64,000 nucleotides of DNA from Paucibacter sp. PLA-PC-4 (GTDB taxonomy: Bacteria > Pseudomonadota > Gammaproteobacteria > Burkholderiales > Burkholderiaceae_C), in assembly GCF_026241155.1 (NCBI RefSeq), contig NZ_JAPFGP010000017.1, positions 62,001 through 126,000 on the forward strand. Direction: 5' to 3'. Shown one piece after another: positions 28,472 through 38,258 of this stretch; the stretch's first letter is position 1; each line of letters starts with the position of its first letter. The notes below the pieces were generated by a model, which searched no databases, was not told where the DNA came from, and saw only the letters and a program-made list of their open reading frames with translations. Position numbers and translations under genes: made by a program.

Positions 28472-30586
28472 ATGACAGACCTGCCCTCAGCCCTGCAAGA
28501 AGGCCGCTCCGAACCGCTGGGCGCGCTGTCCCGTGACGGCGGGGTCAATGTCTCGGTGTTCTCCGAGCACGCGCGCAGCATCGAGCTGTGTCTCTTCGAT
28601 GCCGGCGGTCAGCGTGAGTTGCGCCGCTATGCCTTACACGGCCCGCATGACGGCGTCTTCCACGGCTTTTTGCCGGGCCTGGGGCCGGGTCTTGTCTACG
28701 GCCTGCGCGCGCACGGCCCTTACGAGCCCGAGGCCGGTCACCGTTTCAATCCTCACAAGCTGCTGCTGGATCCTTATGCGCGAGAAATAGTCGGCCACTT
28801 CGGCTGGCATGCCGAGCACCATGGCTATCCGTTGGGCCATCCGGACGGCGCCCGCGCCTACGATGCGCGCGACAACGCGCTCCGCGCGCTGAAGGCCCGC
28901 GTGTCGGCGCCGCCGCGCGCCGCCTCACCTCGCCAGTCGGCTCCTCGGATCGCACCCGCCGACGTGGTGCTCTACGAGGTACATGTCAAGGGCTTCTCCA
29001 AGCTTCACCCACAGATCCCTCCGGAGCTGCAAGGCACTTATGCCGGCCTGGCCCATCCGGCCGCCGTCGCCCATTTCAAGGCCCTGGGCGTCACCACGCT
29101 GAGCCTGCTGCCTGTGCAGTACGCCATTGACGAACCGCATCTGGCCGACAAGGGCCTGTACAACTACTGGGGCTACAACACCCTGGGTTTTTTCTGCCCC
29201 GACCCGCGCCTGGCCCAGGCGGCGCACCGCGAAGATCCTGGCGCGGTCGCTGCCGAATTCCGCGCGATGGTCGCGGCCTTGCATGAGGCCGGAATTGAGG
29301 TGGTGCTGGATGTGGTCTACAACCACACGCCGGAGGGCAATGAGTTCGGCCCGACGCTGTCCTTTCGTGGCCTGGACAACAAGAGCTATTACCGCCTGGT
29401 GGCCGATGACAAAAGCCGCAGCGAGAATCTGACCGGCTGCGGCAACACGCTCAATGCGCAACATCCGCGCGTGACCCAGTTCGTGCTGGACTCTCTGCGC
29501 TACTGGGTCGATGAGATGGGCGTCGATGGCTTTCGCTTCGATCTGGCGCCGGTGCTGGGCCGCGTCGGGCGCGGGGCCTTCGAGCCACAGGCGGCCTTCT
29601 TCACCGCGCTGCGTCAGGATCCGGTGCTGGCCAGCGTGCACCTGATCGCCGAGCCCTGGGATGCCGCCCCCGACGGTTATCAGCTCGGCCGCTTTCCGGG
29701 CCGCTTCCTCGAATGGAATGACAAGTTCCGCGATGCGGTGCGCGGCTATTGGTTGCAGAGCGAGCTGCAAGGAGGCCGGGTCGGGCGGGGCGAGTTTGCG
29801 CGCCGCTTTACCGGCTCCAGCGATCTCTTCTTCCACCATGGCCAACGTCGGCCCACCGCCTCGGTGAATTTCGTCGCAGTACACGACGGCTACACGCTCC
29901 ATGACGTGGTCAGCTACGCGGCCAAGCACAACCAGGCCAATGGCGAAGACAACCGCGACGGCCGCGACGGCGAACTCAGCGCCAGTTTCGGTGTCGAGGG
30001 GGTGAGCGATGATGCGGCGATCCGCGCCACTCGCGAGCGCGTGCGCCGCGCGATGCTGGCCAGCCTGCTGCTGGCCCAGGGCACGCCGATGCTGAACGCC
30101 GGCGACGAGATCGCCAACAGCCAGGGCGGCAATAACAACGCCTACTGCCAGGACAACGCCACCGGCTGGCTGGATTGGGCGGCCGCCGATGCCGACCTGG
30201 CCGCCTTTGTGGGCCAGGTCTTGCGCCTGCGCCGCGAACACGCCCTGCTGCACCATGGCTGCTGGTTCGTGCCGCCGCCGGGTGGCCGGGGAGACGCGAG
30301 CGTGAGCTGGTTCACGCCGGGCGGCGCCGAGATGCAGGTCCATGACTGGCATGAGGGAGGCAGCGCGGCCTTCGCCTGCCAGCTGCGTTGCCCCGGCGAC
30401 CCCGAGCAATCCCTGGCCCTTGTCTTCAATCCCGAGCCGCAGCCGCTGCTCTTCAAGCTGGCCCAGGGGCCCTGGCAACTGCTGCTGGACAGCAGCGGCG
30501 AGCTGACGAGCCCGCAGGCTGCGCCCGTGATCGGCTTGCCATTGAACGTACCCGCGCGCAGCCTGCTTGTGCTGCGCGCCGTCTGA
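28472..30586 (+). CDS. glgX: Glycogen debranching enzyme GlgX
   Basis: 704-aa isoamylase-type GH13 enzyme that removes short alpha-1,6 side chains left by phosphorylase. CBM48-like start GGVNVSVFSEHARSIELCLFD. Catalytic segments: VVLDVVYNHTPEGNEFGP, GVDGFRFDLAPVLGR (nucleophile), HLIAEPWDAAPDGYQLG (acid/base), VAVHDGYTLHDVVSYAAKHN. The ATG at 28472 starts one base after the glgB stop; an upstream TTG is rejected. The length is slightly above E. coli GlgX. Confidence 0.94.
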   Translation: MTDLPSALQEGRSEPLGALSRDGGVNVSVFSEHARSIELCLFDAGGQRELRRYALHGPHDGVFHGFLPGLGPGLVYGLRAHGPYEPEAGHRFNPHKLLLDPYAREIVGHFGWHAEHHGYPLGHPDGARAYDARDNALRALKARVSAPPRAASPRQSAPRIAPADVVLYEVHVKGFSKLHPQIPPELQGTYAGLAHPAAVAHFKALGVTTLSLLPVQYAIDEPHLADKGLYNYWGYNTLGFFCPDPRLAQAAHREDPGAVAAEFRAMVAALHEAGIEVVLDVVYNHTPEGNEFGPTLSFRGLDNKSYYRLVADDKSRSENLTGCGNTLNAQHPRVTQFVLDSLRYWVDEMGVDGFRFDLAPVLGRVGRGAFEPQAAFFTALRQDPVLASVHLIAEPWDAAPDGYQLGRFPGRFLEWNDKFRDAVRGYWLQSELQGGRVGRGEFARRFTGSSDLFFHHGQRRPTASVNFVAVHDGYTLHDVVSYAAKHNQANGEDNRDGRDGELSASFGVEGVSDDAAIRATRERVRRAMLASLLLAQGTPMLNAGDEIANSQGGNNNAYCQDNATGWLDWAAADADLAAFVGQVLRLRREHALLHHGCWFVPPPGGRGDASVSWFTPGGAEMQVHDWHEGGSAAFACQLRCPGDPEQSLALVFNPEPQPLLFKLAQGPWQLLLDSSGELTSPQAAPVIGLPLNVPARSLLVLRAV

Positions 30587-30604
30587 GAGAGTGAGAGAAA
30601 AGAA

Positions 30605-32131
30605 ATGGACCTGAACCAACGCATCGCCGGCGTGCTGCTGCACCCGACCTCCTTGCCCGGCCCGCACGGTGCCGGAGATTTCGGCCCGGCCGCTTACCGT
30701 TTTGTCGACTGGCTGGCCAGCGCCGGCCAGCGCCTGTGGCAGCTGCTGCCGACCACGCCGATAGGTCCCGGCGACAGCCCCTATCAAGGCGTTTCTGCCT
30801 TTGCCGGCAACCCCTGGCTGGTGGCGCTGGAGCCGCTGATCGAGAAGGGCTGGCTGGCACAGCCCAGTGATCTGCCGGACTTCGATCCCCTGCAGGTGCA
30901 GTACGGTCGCGTCCTGCCCTGGCGCGAGCAGCAGCTGCGCGCCGCAGCGGCCGGCTTCTTCGCCCGCGCCGGCGCCGCCGACCGCCGGGACTTCGCGCAA
31001 TGGTGTGAGGTCGAGCGGGGCTGGCTGGACGACTATGCGCTCTTCATGGCGATACGCTCGCCGCTCAATGGTCAGCCCTGGTGGGCCTGGCCGGCGCCGC
31101 TGGCCCGCCGCGAGCCGGCCGCGCTGGCGGCGGCGCGCCAGACCCATGCGAGCGAGTTCTCGTTCTGGCAGTTCGTGCAATGGTGCTTCGACACGCAGAG
31201 CGCGGCGCTGAAAGCCTATGCGAATACGCGCGGCATCCACCTGATGGGCGACCTGCCCATTTTCGTCGCGCACGACAGTGCCGACTGCTGGTCGCGCCCC
31301 GATCTCTACTACCTCGATGAGCAGTTCCAGACCACGGTGGTGGCCGGTGTGCCGCCCGATGCGATGTCAGCCGAGGGCCAGCGCTGGGGCAATCCGCTGT
31401 ATCGCTGGGAGCGCATGGCGGCCGAGAACTATGCGTGGTGGACCGCGCGTGTGAAGCGTGCGCTGAGCCAGGCCGATGTGTTCCGCATCGACCATTTCCG
31501 AGGCTTTGCCGGCTACTACGAGATCCCGGCCGCGAGTCCGAACGCGCAGCAGGGTCGCTGGGTCACCGGCCCGGGGCGTGCGCTGTTCGATGCGATAGAG
31601 ACATCGCTGGGCAAGTTGCCCATCGTGGCCGAGGACCTGGGCTTCATTACCGATGATGTGCACGAATTGCGCGAGGGCTGCGGCTTCCCGGGCATGAAGA
31701 TCCTGCAATTCGGCTTTGGCGGCGACGGCAGCCATGAGTTCCTGCCCCATATGTGGCCGCGCGACAGTGTCGCCTACACCGGCACCCACGACAACGACAC
31801 CGTGCGCGGCTGGTGGAACCAGGCCGGCCCGCGCGAGCGCGCCTTCGCCGGTTCCTACCTGGCCTGCGGCGACCAAGATGTGCACTGGGCCATGATTCGC
31901 GCCTGCTGCAACTCTGTGGCGAACATCGCGGTGTTCCCGCTGCAGGATGTGCTGGGCCTGGGCAGCGAACACAGGATGAATGTTCCCGGCGTTCTGGGCG
32001 GCAACTGGGGCTGGCGCTTCGGCTGGGAGATGCTGGGCGTGGATTGCGGCAACGAGCCGGCCCGGGTGCTCGGACTGATCACTGCGGCCAGCGGTCGGGG
32101 CAACTTTGCGCTTTTGCGTTTACCCTCCTGA
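30605..32131 (+). CDS. malQ: 4-alpha-glucanotransferase (amylomaltase)
   Basis: 508-aa GH77 enzyme that disproportionates maltodextrins, releasing glucose and longer chains for GlgP. Motifs: LHPTSLPGPHGAGDFG, QLLPTTPIGPGDSPYQG, LPIFVAHDSADCW, FRIDHFRGFAGYYEIP (nucleophile), IVAEDLGFITDDV (acid/base), YTGTHDNDTVRGWW. It is the compact form without the long N-terminal extension of E. coli MalQ. Purine-rich GAGAGAGTGAGAG precedes the ATG. A diverged copy of its last 25 codons sits at 38246-38323. Confidence 0.95.
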   Translation: MDLNQRIAGVLLHPTSLPGPHGAGDFGPAAYRFVDWLASAGQRLWQLLPTTPIGPGDSPYQGVSAFAGNPWLVALEPLIEKGWLAQPSDLPDFDPLQVQYGRVLPWREQQLRAAAAGFFARAGAADRRDFAQWCEVERGWLDDYALFMAIRSPLNGQPWWAWPAPLARREPAALAAARQTHASEFSFWQFVQWCFDTQSAALKAYANTRGIHLMGDLPIFVAHDSADCWSRPDLYYLDEQFQTTVVAGVPPDAMSAEGQRWGNPLYRWERMAAENYAWWTARVKRALSQADVFRIDHFRGFAGYYEIPAASPNAQQGRWVTGPGRALFDAIETSLGKLPIVAEDLGFITDDVHELREGCGFPGMKILQFGFGGDGSHEFLPHMWPRDSVAYTGTHDNDTVRGWWNQAGPRERAFAGSYLACGDQDVHWAMIRACCNSVANIAVFPLQDVLGLGSEHRMNVPGVLGGNWGWRFGWEMLGVDCGNEPARVLGLITAASGRGNFALLRLPS

Positions 32132-32249
32132 CGATGAGGGGTGTGGCCTAGGCGGGCCTTCGGCCAGGCCGGCAGTTCGCGTCTACCAATTAGGCCAACG
32201 CGGCAGGTGTTCAACGACGCACTGGCGCCGCAAAGCATAGCGCGCCAAC

Positions 32250-34475
32250 TCAGCGCTCTAGCGCCGCGACCATGCGATCGGCCACATTGATCCGGTCGGA
32301 CAGCGCGCGCAGCAGGAAGTTGTCGAACGCGATCGCCACAGCAGGGCGCTCCCGCCGAATGCGTTCGTAGGCTGCGCGCGTGAGTGTGTAGCGGATCGCC
32401 GGACCTTCTGTCGACACGGTGGCCGACCGCGGCACGCTGCGGAAGAAGCCCATCTCGCCGACCACCGAACAAGTAGTCACGACCCGGGTGCGTACGATGC
32501 GGCCGGTGTTGGCATCGGTCACGTCGACAACGAGCCGGCCTGCTGCCACGAGGTCGATCTCGTCAGAGACGTCGCCTTGGGCGTATAGCACCCGGGAGCT
32601 GGCGACCTCGTGTCGTTCCAGGTAGGCGATGAAGTCGTCCGCAGACACGCTAGGTCCGAGCTGCGCTTGCAGCCACGCCTCGAAGCTTTCCTCGCCGGCG
32701 TCGGGCGCACGGCCAGCGCGCTCCAGCACACGCTCCTCGCACCAGGCGAGCGTGGCATTGAGGTCGGCAAACGGCGGCTGCCCTCCTTGGGGTGCGGCGA
32801 CGCTGCTGCTGCGCTCAAGCGCGCGCGCGACGGCCGGCGCCATTGACGCGAGCAGCAGCACCGTGCCTTGCTTGTCGCAATGGTTGCGCAGCTTGGTCAG
32901 GCTCATCACGGCCGACGCGTCCACGCCCGTCACCAGGCCGAAGTCGAGCACTACATGGCTGACCGGTAGCATTGAGCGTGCGTCGAGGTCGCGGCGTACG
33001 CGCTCAAAGAGCCCCTCGCCGGAACCGAAGAACACATGGCCGGCCAGCCAGTAGATCTGAATTTCCTCGCCATGGTCCGCGAGGTGGCGTTCGTCCGCCG
33101 CCGTGCGGCTGACATTGCCGGTGAACTGGGCGCGCGAGAGATGCTGGCGTACGACGCCGGTGCGCGCACAACTCGCCGCGAACAGCAGGCAGGCCCCCAC
33201 CACTCCACCGAGTACACCGGCGAGGTAGCCATAGCGCACGCAGGCCGCAGCGATGAACATTGACAGCGCCAGGTCGAGCCAAGCATGCTGCGCCAGCAAT
33301 CGTGCAAGCGCCTCGACCAGCAGGTTCCAGCCGAGGTACAGCATCAGCCCGGCCACGACCGGCAGCGGGACCAGCGCAGGCACGTCTGCGTGCGTCAGCC
33401 CTACCAGCAGCAGGATCGCTCCGCAGAAGACGCCACTGCGCCGTGCCGCACCGCCCACCTGATCGAGCAGGCGGCTCGATCCGAGCTGCACGCAGGCCGC
33501 GATACCGCCGAGGGGCGCGACGGCCAGGGTCGCGATGCCATGTTCACGAAGTTCGCAGTCGAGGTCGCCGGTGGTCCTGCGCATCGACTCGAGCGTGGCG
33601 GTCTTGGTGACGATCGACACGAGCGCGACGACCGCCGCGGCCGCGAGTTCCGGCACGAAGCCGGCGAGCAGGGACCAAGGCACAGCGACTGAGCGCGCGG
33701 CGTCGGGCGGTGACCAGGAAACCAGTGCACCCGTCGACGGCAGGTACCAGCCGGCCCCGGAGCTCGCGAGCCCGTACCGATGCAATAGCAGGTGGCCGGC
33801 GGCAGTCACAAGGAGCAAGGCAATCGGCATCGCCAGCGCCGAGCGGACCCAGCGACGCAGCGCTAGCATCAGGCCCAGCATCGCGGCCGCGCAGGCCAGC
33901 CGGACGAGCTGCTCGCCGCTCCAGGGCGCGAACAGCTCGCTCATCGCATGGCCGCTGCTCATACGCACCCCGCCCGCGAGCAGCAAACAACCGGTTGCCG
34001 CGAGGAAGCCAGCGACGACAAACGAGGGTACGAAGCGCATATAGTGCCCCAGGCGTAGCAGCCCGAGCGAGAGCAGCAGGGCACCGGTCAGTACGGTGGT
34101 CGCCGTGAATAGCAGCAGGATCGCGTTCACCGCCATCTGCGTGCTGCCGCCGGCCGCCAGCACGGCCGCACCGGCGTTGGCCGACAACAGCACCAGCACC
34201 GCGCCGGTGGCGGAGTCGATGACAGCAGCCGTCGGCGGCAGCGAGCTACGCCAGGCGAGCCAGATGCCGGTGATGCCGCCGCCCACGAGCATCGCCCAGA
34301 CGACCACCGGCGCGCCTGGAGACAGTGCGCCAGGGAACATCAGTGCCGCGAACGAGACCACGTTCGCAATCAACGCTACCGACCCGACCAGACCGGCCAG
34401 CAGGTCACGCAGCAGCGCACGAAGCCACTCGCTTAGCTCTGCGGCCCACTGGGTTGCCGACTTCCGTTTCGCCAT
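32250..34475 (-). CDS. SulP-like anion transporter with STAS and cyclic-nucleotide-binding domains
   Basis: 741-aa membrane protein. The first 420 or so residues are about 10-12 hydrophobic segments of the SulP/SLC26 type. A STAS domain follows (SHVVLDFGLVTGVDASAVMSLTKL). The last 140 residues form a CRP-like domain whose phosphate-binding cassette reads VGEMGFFRSVPRSATV, with the Gly-Glu and Arg-Ser-Ala expected for cAMP/cGMP binding. Start ATG 34475 follows GGGGGGAGAA closely; an ATG eight codons upstream is less likely. It lies 48 bp after the cyclase-ATPase gene on the same strand, so transport may be gated by a nucleotide made by its neighbour (inference). The transported anion is unknown. 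Confidence 0.82.
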   Translation of the reverse strand: MAKRKSATQWAAELSEWLRALLRDLLAGLVGSVALIANVVSFAALMFPGALSPGAPVVVWAMLVGGGITGIWLAWRSSLPPTAAVIDSATGAVLVLLSANAGAAVLAAGGSTQMAVNAILLLFTATTVLTGALLLSLGLLRLGHYMRFVPSFVVAGFLAATGCLLLAGGVRMSSGHAMSELFAPWSGEQLVRLACAAAMLGLMLALRRWVRSALAMPIALLLVTAAGHLLLHRYGLASSGAGWYLPSTGALVSWSPPDAARSVAVPWSLLAGFVPELAAAAVVALVSIVTKTATLESMRRTTGDLDCELREHGIATLAVAPLGGIAACVQLGSSRLLDQVGGAARRSGVFCGAILLLVGLTHADVPALVPLPVVAGLMLYLGWNLLVEALARLLAQHAWLDLALSMFIAAACVRYGYLAGVLGGVVGACLLFAASCARTGVVRQHLSRAQFTGNVSRTAADERHLADHGEEIQIYWLAGHVFFGSGEGLFERVRRDLDARSMLPVSHVVLDFGLVTGVDASAVMSLTKLRNHCDKQGTVLLLASMAPAVARALERSSSVAAPQGGQPPFADLNATLAWCEERVLERAGRAPDAGEESFEAWLQAQLGPSVSADDFIAYLERHEVASSRVLYAQGDVSDEIDLVAAGRLVVDVTDANTGRIVRTRVVTTCSVVGEMGFFRSVPRSATVSTEGPAIRYTLTRAAYERIRRERPAVAIAFDNFLLRALSDRINVADRMVAALER

Positions 34476-34523
34476 GCTTCTCCCCCCTGCGGCCATCAAC
34501 GGCCTTCGACTGGATGCCGACGC

Positions 34524-37500
34524 TCAGCCTGCGGGTCGCGTAGGCGACTTACTCTCCACATCACGATGAGCCCACGCCGTAACGATCTCGGCGTGATGCG
34601 GGATGTTCTGCAGAAAGCCCTCGCGCAGCGTCGCGTCGGTGCAGCTGCGGCAGATCGCATCGACCTGGGTCATCAGCGCATTGTGGGCGCGAACCAGCCA
34701 GGCGTCCGCGCGCGGGTCGCCGGCGCGGGCCAAGGCCTGGTGGCAGCTCAGTTCGACCTGGCGTTCGTCGATGAGATCCAGCGAGCCGCCGGCCGCCACA
34801 TGGTCGAGCACCGGCTGAATCGCGGCCAGCGCGCCGGCCGTATCGCCTTCGGCCAGTGCCACCCGCATCAGTCCGGCACTTGCTTCGTGTTGCAAGGGAT
34901 GATTGATCTCCTGCGCTCGCTGGCGTGCCTGAGCGTAGTAGGTTCGCGCGGCAGCGCCGCGGCCAAGCGCCAGCTCGGCCGCGCCCAGCTGCAGCGTGGC
35001 CAGCACCTCCTCTTCGCGCGCCTGCGCTGCCACCGCGATGTCCCGTGCCGCGCCGGCCAGCTCCAGCGCCCCGGCCGCGTCGCCCTGCCACAGCGCCACC
35101 ACGCCCAGCATGCACAGCGTCGTGCCCTCGATCATGCGGTTACCGTCGGCGCGCAGCAGTTGCAGCGCCGCGCTCAGCTCACGCCGGGCCTGCGCCAGGT
35201 CGCCCAGGTTCAGCCAGCCCACTCCCAGGTTGGACAGACCGATGGTTTGGTTGACGCGGTCTCCGGTCTCGCGATAGATCTGCAGGCACTGCCGCGTGGC
35301 GTCGAGGTAGCCCAGCATGTCGCCCTGCGTAGCGGCGGCTATGGCTAACACGTTGAGTAGGTGCGCCTCGACATCGCGCAACCCCAGGCTGCGCGTCTCG
35401 GCCAGGCCCCGCAGCGCGAGCGAGCGGCCGCCCTCGAAGTCGAACTGCTTCACGCGCGCCCAGGCCAGCAGCCGCAACGCGTGCAGTCGCGGGCCGTCGT
35501 CGCCGGCAGCCGCCGCGCAGGCCATTGCGTGGCGCGCCGCAGTCTCACCTGCTGTCCAGTCGGCCATGCGCATCGCGCGCAGGCTGCGGCGCCTGGCCAC
35601 ATGGGCGCGCCGGCGGTTGTCGTCGAGCGTCTCGGCCAGTTGGTCCAGCGCGTCCAGATCGCAGGCCTGTTCGGCCCGACGGGCCTGCAGGCCCAGCGTC
35701 TTCTCGCGCACGCTCAGCAGTCGCCACCGCAGTTCGGCTTCGCCCCGGCCCGTGGTTGCAGGCGCCACCGGGCCCAGCAGTGCCAGCGCCCGGCCCACAT
35801 GCGCCAGCACCCGCTCGTGGGCAAACCGCTGCCCCGCCTGCTCGGCGGCGCGGGCGTGGAACTCGGCGGCATGGGCTGCATCGCCCGCCTGCTCGAAGTG
35901 TTCTGCCGCCAGGCCCTGCAAGTCGCCGCCGCGCAGGACGCCCCGCTCGGTCAGCAGCGCCAGCCACTGCGCCACCTTGGCGTGGCCTTCGCGCCGGGCG
36001 CGCTTGAGCACGGTGTCGTAGGTCACCTGGTGCAACAACTGGTGGCGAAAGGCGTACTCGCGTAGGCCTTCCAGCACGGCGTCGACACGCGGCAGGGTCA
36101 GCGCGCGCCGCGCCAGCGCAGGCAATTGCTGCGCAGCCTCAGCCTCCACGGCGGCCAGGGCCTGCTCCCAAAACACCGCGCCCACCACACTGGCCTGCTG
36201 CAGCGCATGTTTCTCTGGCCCCGGCAGACTGTCCAGGCGCGCCTGCAGCACACCTGTCAGCGTCGACGGCACCTGGGTGGAAAGCAGGCGCTCCGCGTCG
36301 ACGGCCCAGGTCTCACCGGTGCGGATGGCGCTCTGGTCGATCAGCATCCGCAGCAACTCCTCCATGTAGAAGGGATTGCCTTCGGCGCGCCCGACGAGCA
36401 ATTCCGACAGCCCCGTCGGGATGCCGGGCAGCTTCTTCAGCAGCTCTTCGGCCAGCAGCCGGCTCGTTGGAGGGTCGAGCGGACGCAGCTCGATGCGCTG
36501 TTGATGAGCATCGCTGCTATGCCCGCCGGAGCGCCGCTCGAAAAGCGTCGGCCGCGTGTAGGTAAGCACCAGCAGCGGCACATCGCGATTCACGTCAGCC
36601 AGGTGGTCCAGAAAATCGAGGGTCTCGTCGTCGGCCCAATGTAGGTCGGTCAACTGCAGGACGATAGGGCTGGCATCGCTGGCGCTCACCCGCCGGAACA
36701 CTTGCGCGGCGGCATGAAAGGCGCGGTTGCGGATCTGTTTGGGATCGTCGGAGATGCCCTGGATGTGGCGGCTGTCCTGCCACTCGATGCCAATCAGGTG
36801 GCCCAGCAGGTGGGCGTGGGCTTCGGCCAGATCAGCGCCATCGTCGTGCAAAAAGAGCGGCATCACGCCGTCTTGCATTTTCCGGCGCGCCACATCCACG
36901 CTGTCGTCATCGTGGATCTGGAAGCGCCAGGCCAGCAGGTCGCGCAGCAGTCCGTATGCCTGTAGCCCGGTCTGTGGCGTGGCGCGACCGCAGAACAGAG
37001 AAAAGCGCTCGGGCTGCTCCTCGCTCCACGCCTCGAACTCGTGCTGCAGCCGGCTTTTCCCCACGCCGGCCTCGGCCACCACCGTCACCACAGCCAGCCG
37101 GCGTTCGACAAACAGGCGCTTGAAGGCGGCCTGCAGAGCCTGCAGTTCGGCGTCACGGCCGATCATCCGGGTCGCCACGCCTTCGATGCCGCGCGTGCCG
37201 ATGCGGAACCTGCGCGGCTTGGCGCTGTTGACCAAGTAGCTCTGGATGGGGCTGTCGACGCCCTTGACCGTCAGCGGCGCCTGCGCCTCGACGTCGAACA
37301 GGCCGCGCACCTGCACGTAGCTGTCATGACTGATGCGCAGCGCACCGGCTGGGGCGGTCTGCTCCATGCGTGCGGCGATATTGACGGCGATGCCGCGGAT
37401 GCTGGCATCGCCGTCGACGCCGCCGCCGAGCAGCACGGCGCCGGTGTGCACGCCCACGCGGACGTTGAAGCCGGCGCGGCCGTGAGTGGCCTCGACTTCC

Positions 37501-37925
37501 GTGCCGAGCTGCTTGCCGAGTTCGAGCAAGGCCAATCCGCAAAGGACGGCGCGTTCGGTGTCGTCCTCGCGGGACTCCTCGGCACCGAAGGCGGCCAGGA
37601 TGTTGTCGCCGGCGTACTGCAGAACCTTGCCGCGGTGGGCCTGGACGACGGCAGTGCCGCGTGCCAGGGCATCGTCCATCACCGCGCTGATGGCTTCGGG
37701 GTCGAGCTGCCGGGCGAGCGCGGTCGACCCGACCACGTCCAGGAACAGGATGCTGACCTGCTTGAGGGTCTGGGCTGCCTCGGGAGTTGGCGGCGGCTCA
37801 AGCAGTGCGGTCAGCCGGACCTTGAGCGGCGCCACGGCCATGTCCACTAACGCATCACCCAGCACTCCACGCTGGGTCTCCAACGCCTGGATCGCGGATC
37901 GAAGCTGTTCTTGCTCGGGCGACAT
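34524..37925 (-). CDS. Class III adenylate/guanylate cyclase with AAA-type ATPase and TPR-like C-terminus
   Basis: 1133-aa multidomain signalling protein. Residues of about 55-230 are a class III cyclase: metal Asp in SILFLDVVGST, Lys and second Asp in GKVLQYAGDNILAAFG, transition-state Asn/Arg in AVNIAARMEQ. The base-selecting position is hydrophobic (GIAVN). Residues of about 265-600 are a STAND/AAA ATPase with Walker A AEAGVGKSR and HWADDETLDFLDHL. The C-terminal half is alpha-helical TPR-like repeats (LSNLGVGWLNLGDLAQARRELSAALQLL). Start ATG 37925 begins MSPEQEQLR; the longer frame extends into non-homologous sequence. Such proteins resemble LuxR/MalT-like regulators with a cyclase in place of the DNA-binding domain. 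Input signal unknown. Confidence 0.85.
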   Translation of the reverse strand: MSPEQEQLRSAIQALETQRGVLGDALVDMAVAPLKVRLTALLEPPPTPEAAQTLKQVSILFLDVVGSTALARQLDPEAISAVMDDALARGTAVVQAHRGKVLQYAGDNILAAFGAEESREDDTERAVLCGLALLELGKQLGTEVEATHGRAGFNVRVGVHTGAVLLGGGVDGDASIRGIAVNIAARMEQTAPAGALRISHDSYVQVRGLFDVEAQAPLTVKGVDSPIQSYLVNSAKPRRFRIGTRGIEGVATRMIGRDAELQALQAAFKRLFVERRLAVVTVVAEAGVGKSRLQHEFEAWSEEQPERFSLFCGRATPQTGLQAYGLLRDLLAWRFQIHDDDSVDVARRKMQDGVMPLFLHDDGADLAEAHAHLLGHLIGIEWQDSRHIQGISDDPKQIRNRAFHAAAQVFRRVSASDASPIVLQLTDLHWADDETLDFLDHLADVNRDVPLLVLTYTRPTLFERRSGGHSSDAHQQRIELRPLDPPTSRLLAEELLKKLPGIPTGLSELLVGRAEGNPFYMEELLRMLIDQSAIRTGETWAVDAERLLSTQVPSTLTGVLQARLDSLPGPEKHALQQASVVGAVFWEQALAAVEAEAAQQLPALARRALTLPRVDAVLEGLREYAFRHQLLHQVTYDTVLKRARREGHAKVAQWLALLTERGVLRGGDLQGLAAEHFEQAGDAAHAAEFHARAAEQAGQRFAHERVLAHVGRALALLGPVAPATTGRGEAELRWRLLSVREKTLGLQARRAEQACDLDALDQLAETLDDNRRRAHVARRRSLRAMRMADWTAGETAARHAMACAAAAGDDGPRLHALRLLAWARVKQFDFEGGRSLALRGLAETRSLGLRDVEAHLLNVLAIAAATQGDMLGYLDATRQCLQIYRETGDRVNQTIGLSNLGVGWLNLGDLAQARRELSAALQLLRADGNRMIEGTTLCMLGVVALWQGDAAGALELAGAARDIAVAAQAREEEVLATLQLGAAELALGRGAAARTYYAQARQRAQEINHPLQHEASAGLMRVALAEGDTAGALAAIQPVLDHVAAGGSLDLIDERQVELSCHQALARAGDPRADAWLVRAHNALMTQVDAICRSCTDATLREGFLQNIPHHAEIVTAWAHRDVESKSPTRPAG

Positions 37926-38059
37926 GGGTGCACAGCATAGCAATGCATGGTCCCGCGTGCGAGGCCTGGCGCCCGCCGGGGATCGCCGGACGAATGACTG
38001 AAGCAGGAGTTGATACGCGAGCGACCGCACCTGGCAGTGAGTGGTCGATCAAGCGTTCC

Positions 38060-38258
38060 GGTATCGATTACCACCTTGCGATCCTTCACCACCTCGGCCC
38101 ATTTGGCGATTTCGGTCTTGATACAGCGCTTGAACTTATCGTCTGAGCCGCCGTCGGCTTTAGCGCGATAGTTGCCCAGCTTCTCATGCATGTCGGGCAT
38201 GGCCAGCACGGTGTTGGCATCGCGGCTGACCTTGTCGGGTTTGGCCAGCCGGCCCGGG
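38060..38258 (-). pseudogene. C-terminal remnant of a Bug-family (TctC-like) binding protein
   Basis: The minus-strand translation includes DKVSRDANTVLAMPDMHEKL, then DDKFKRCIKTEIAKWAEVVK and KVVIDT. These align with the C-terminus of the intact Bug protein at 50490-51473 (DKVNRDVNTVLAMPDVQEKL, ADKFKRFIETETAKWSKVVK, KVTIDT). About 65 codons are left and the frame is still open. There is no start, no N-terminal lobe and no stop at the expected place after IDT. The upstream end runs into the malQ remnant around 38244-38258, where the two homologies overlap in GC-rich sequence. Confidence 0.8.

Noticed and set aside
28925-31273. 782-codon minus-strand open frame opposite glgX and malQ
   Set aside because: Antisense shadow of two well-supported GH genes; composition rich in Arg/Gln/Ala without domain motifs.
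32145-32170. GC-rich hairpin after malQ as a terminator
   Set aside because: Only a short interrupted stem (GGCC-TTC-GGCC with outer GGCCT/AGGCC) and no T-tract; not strong enough to list.
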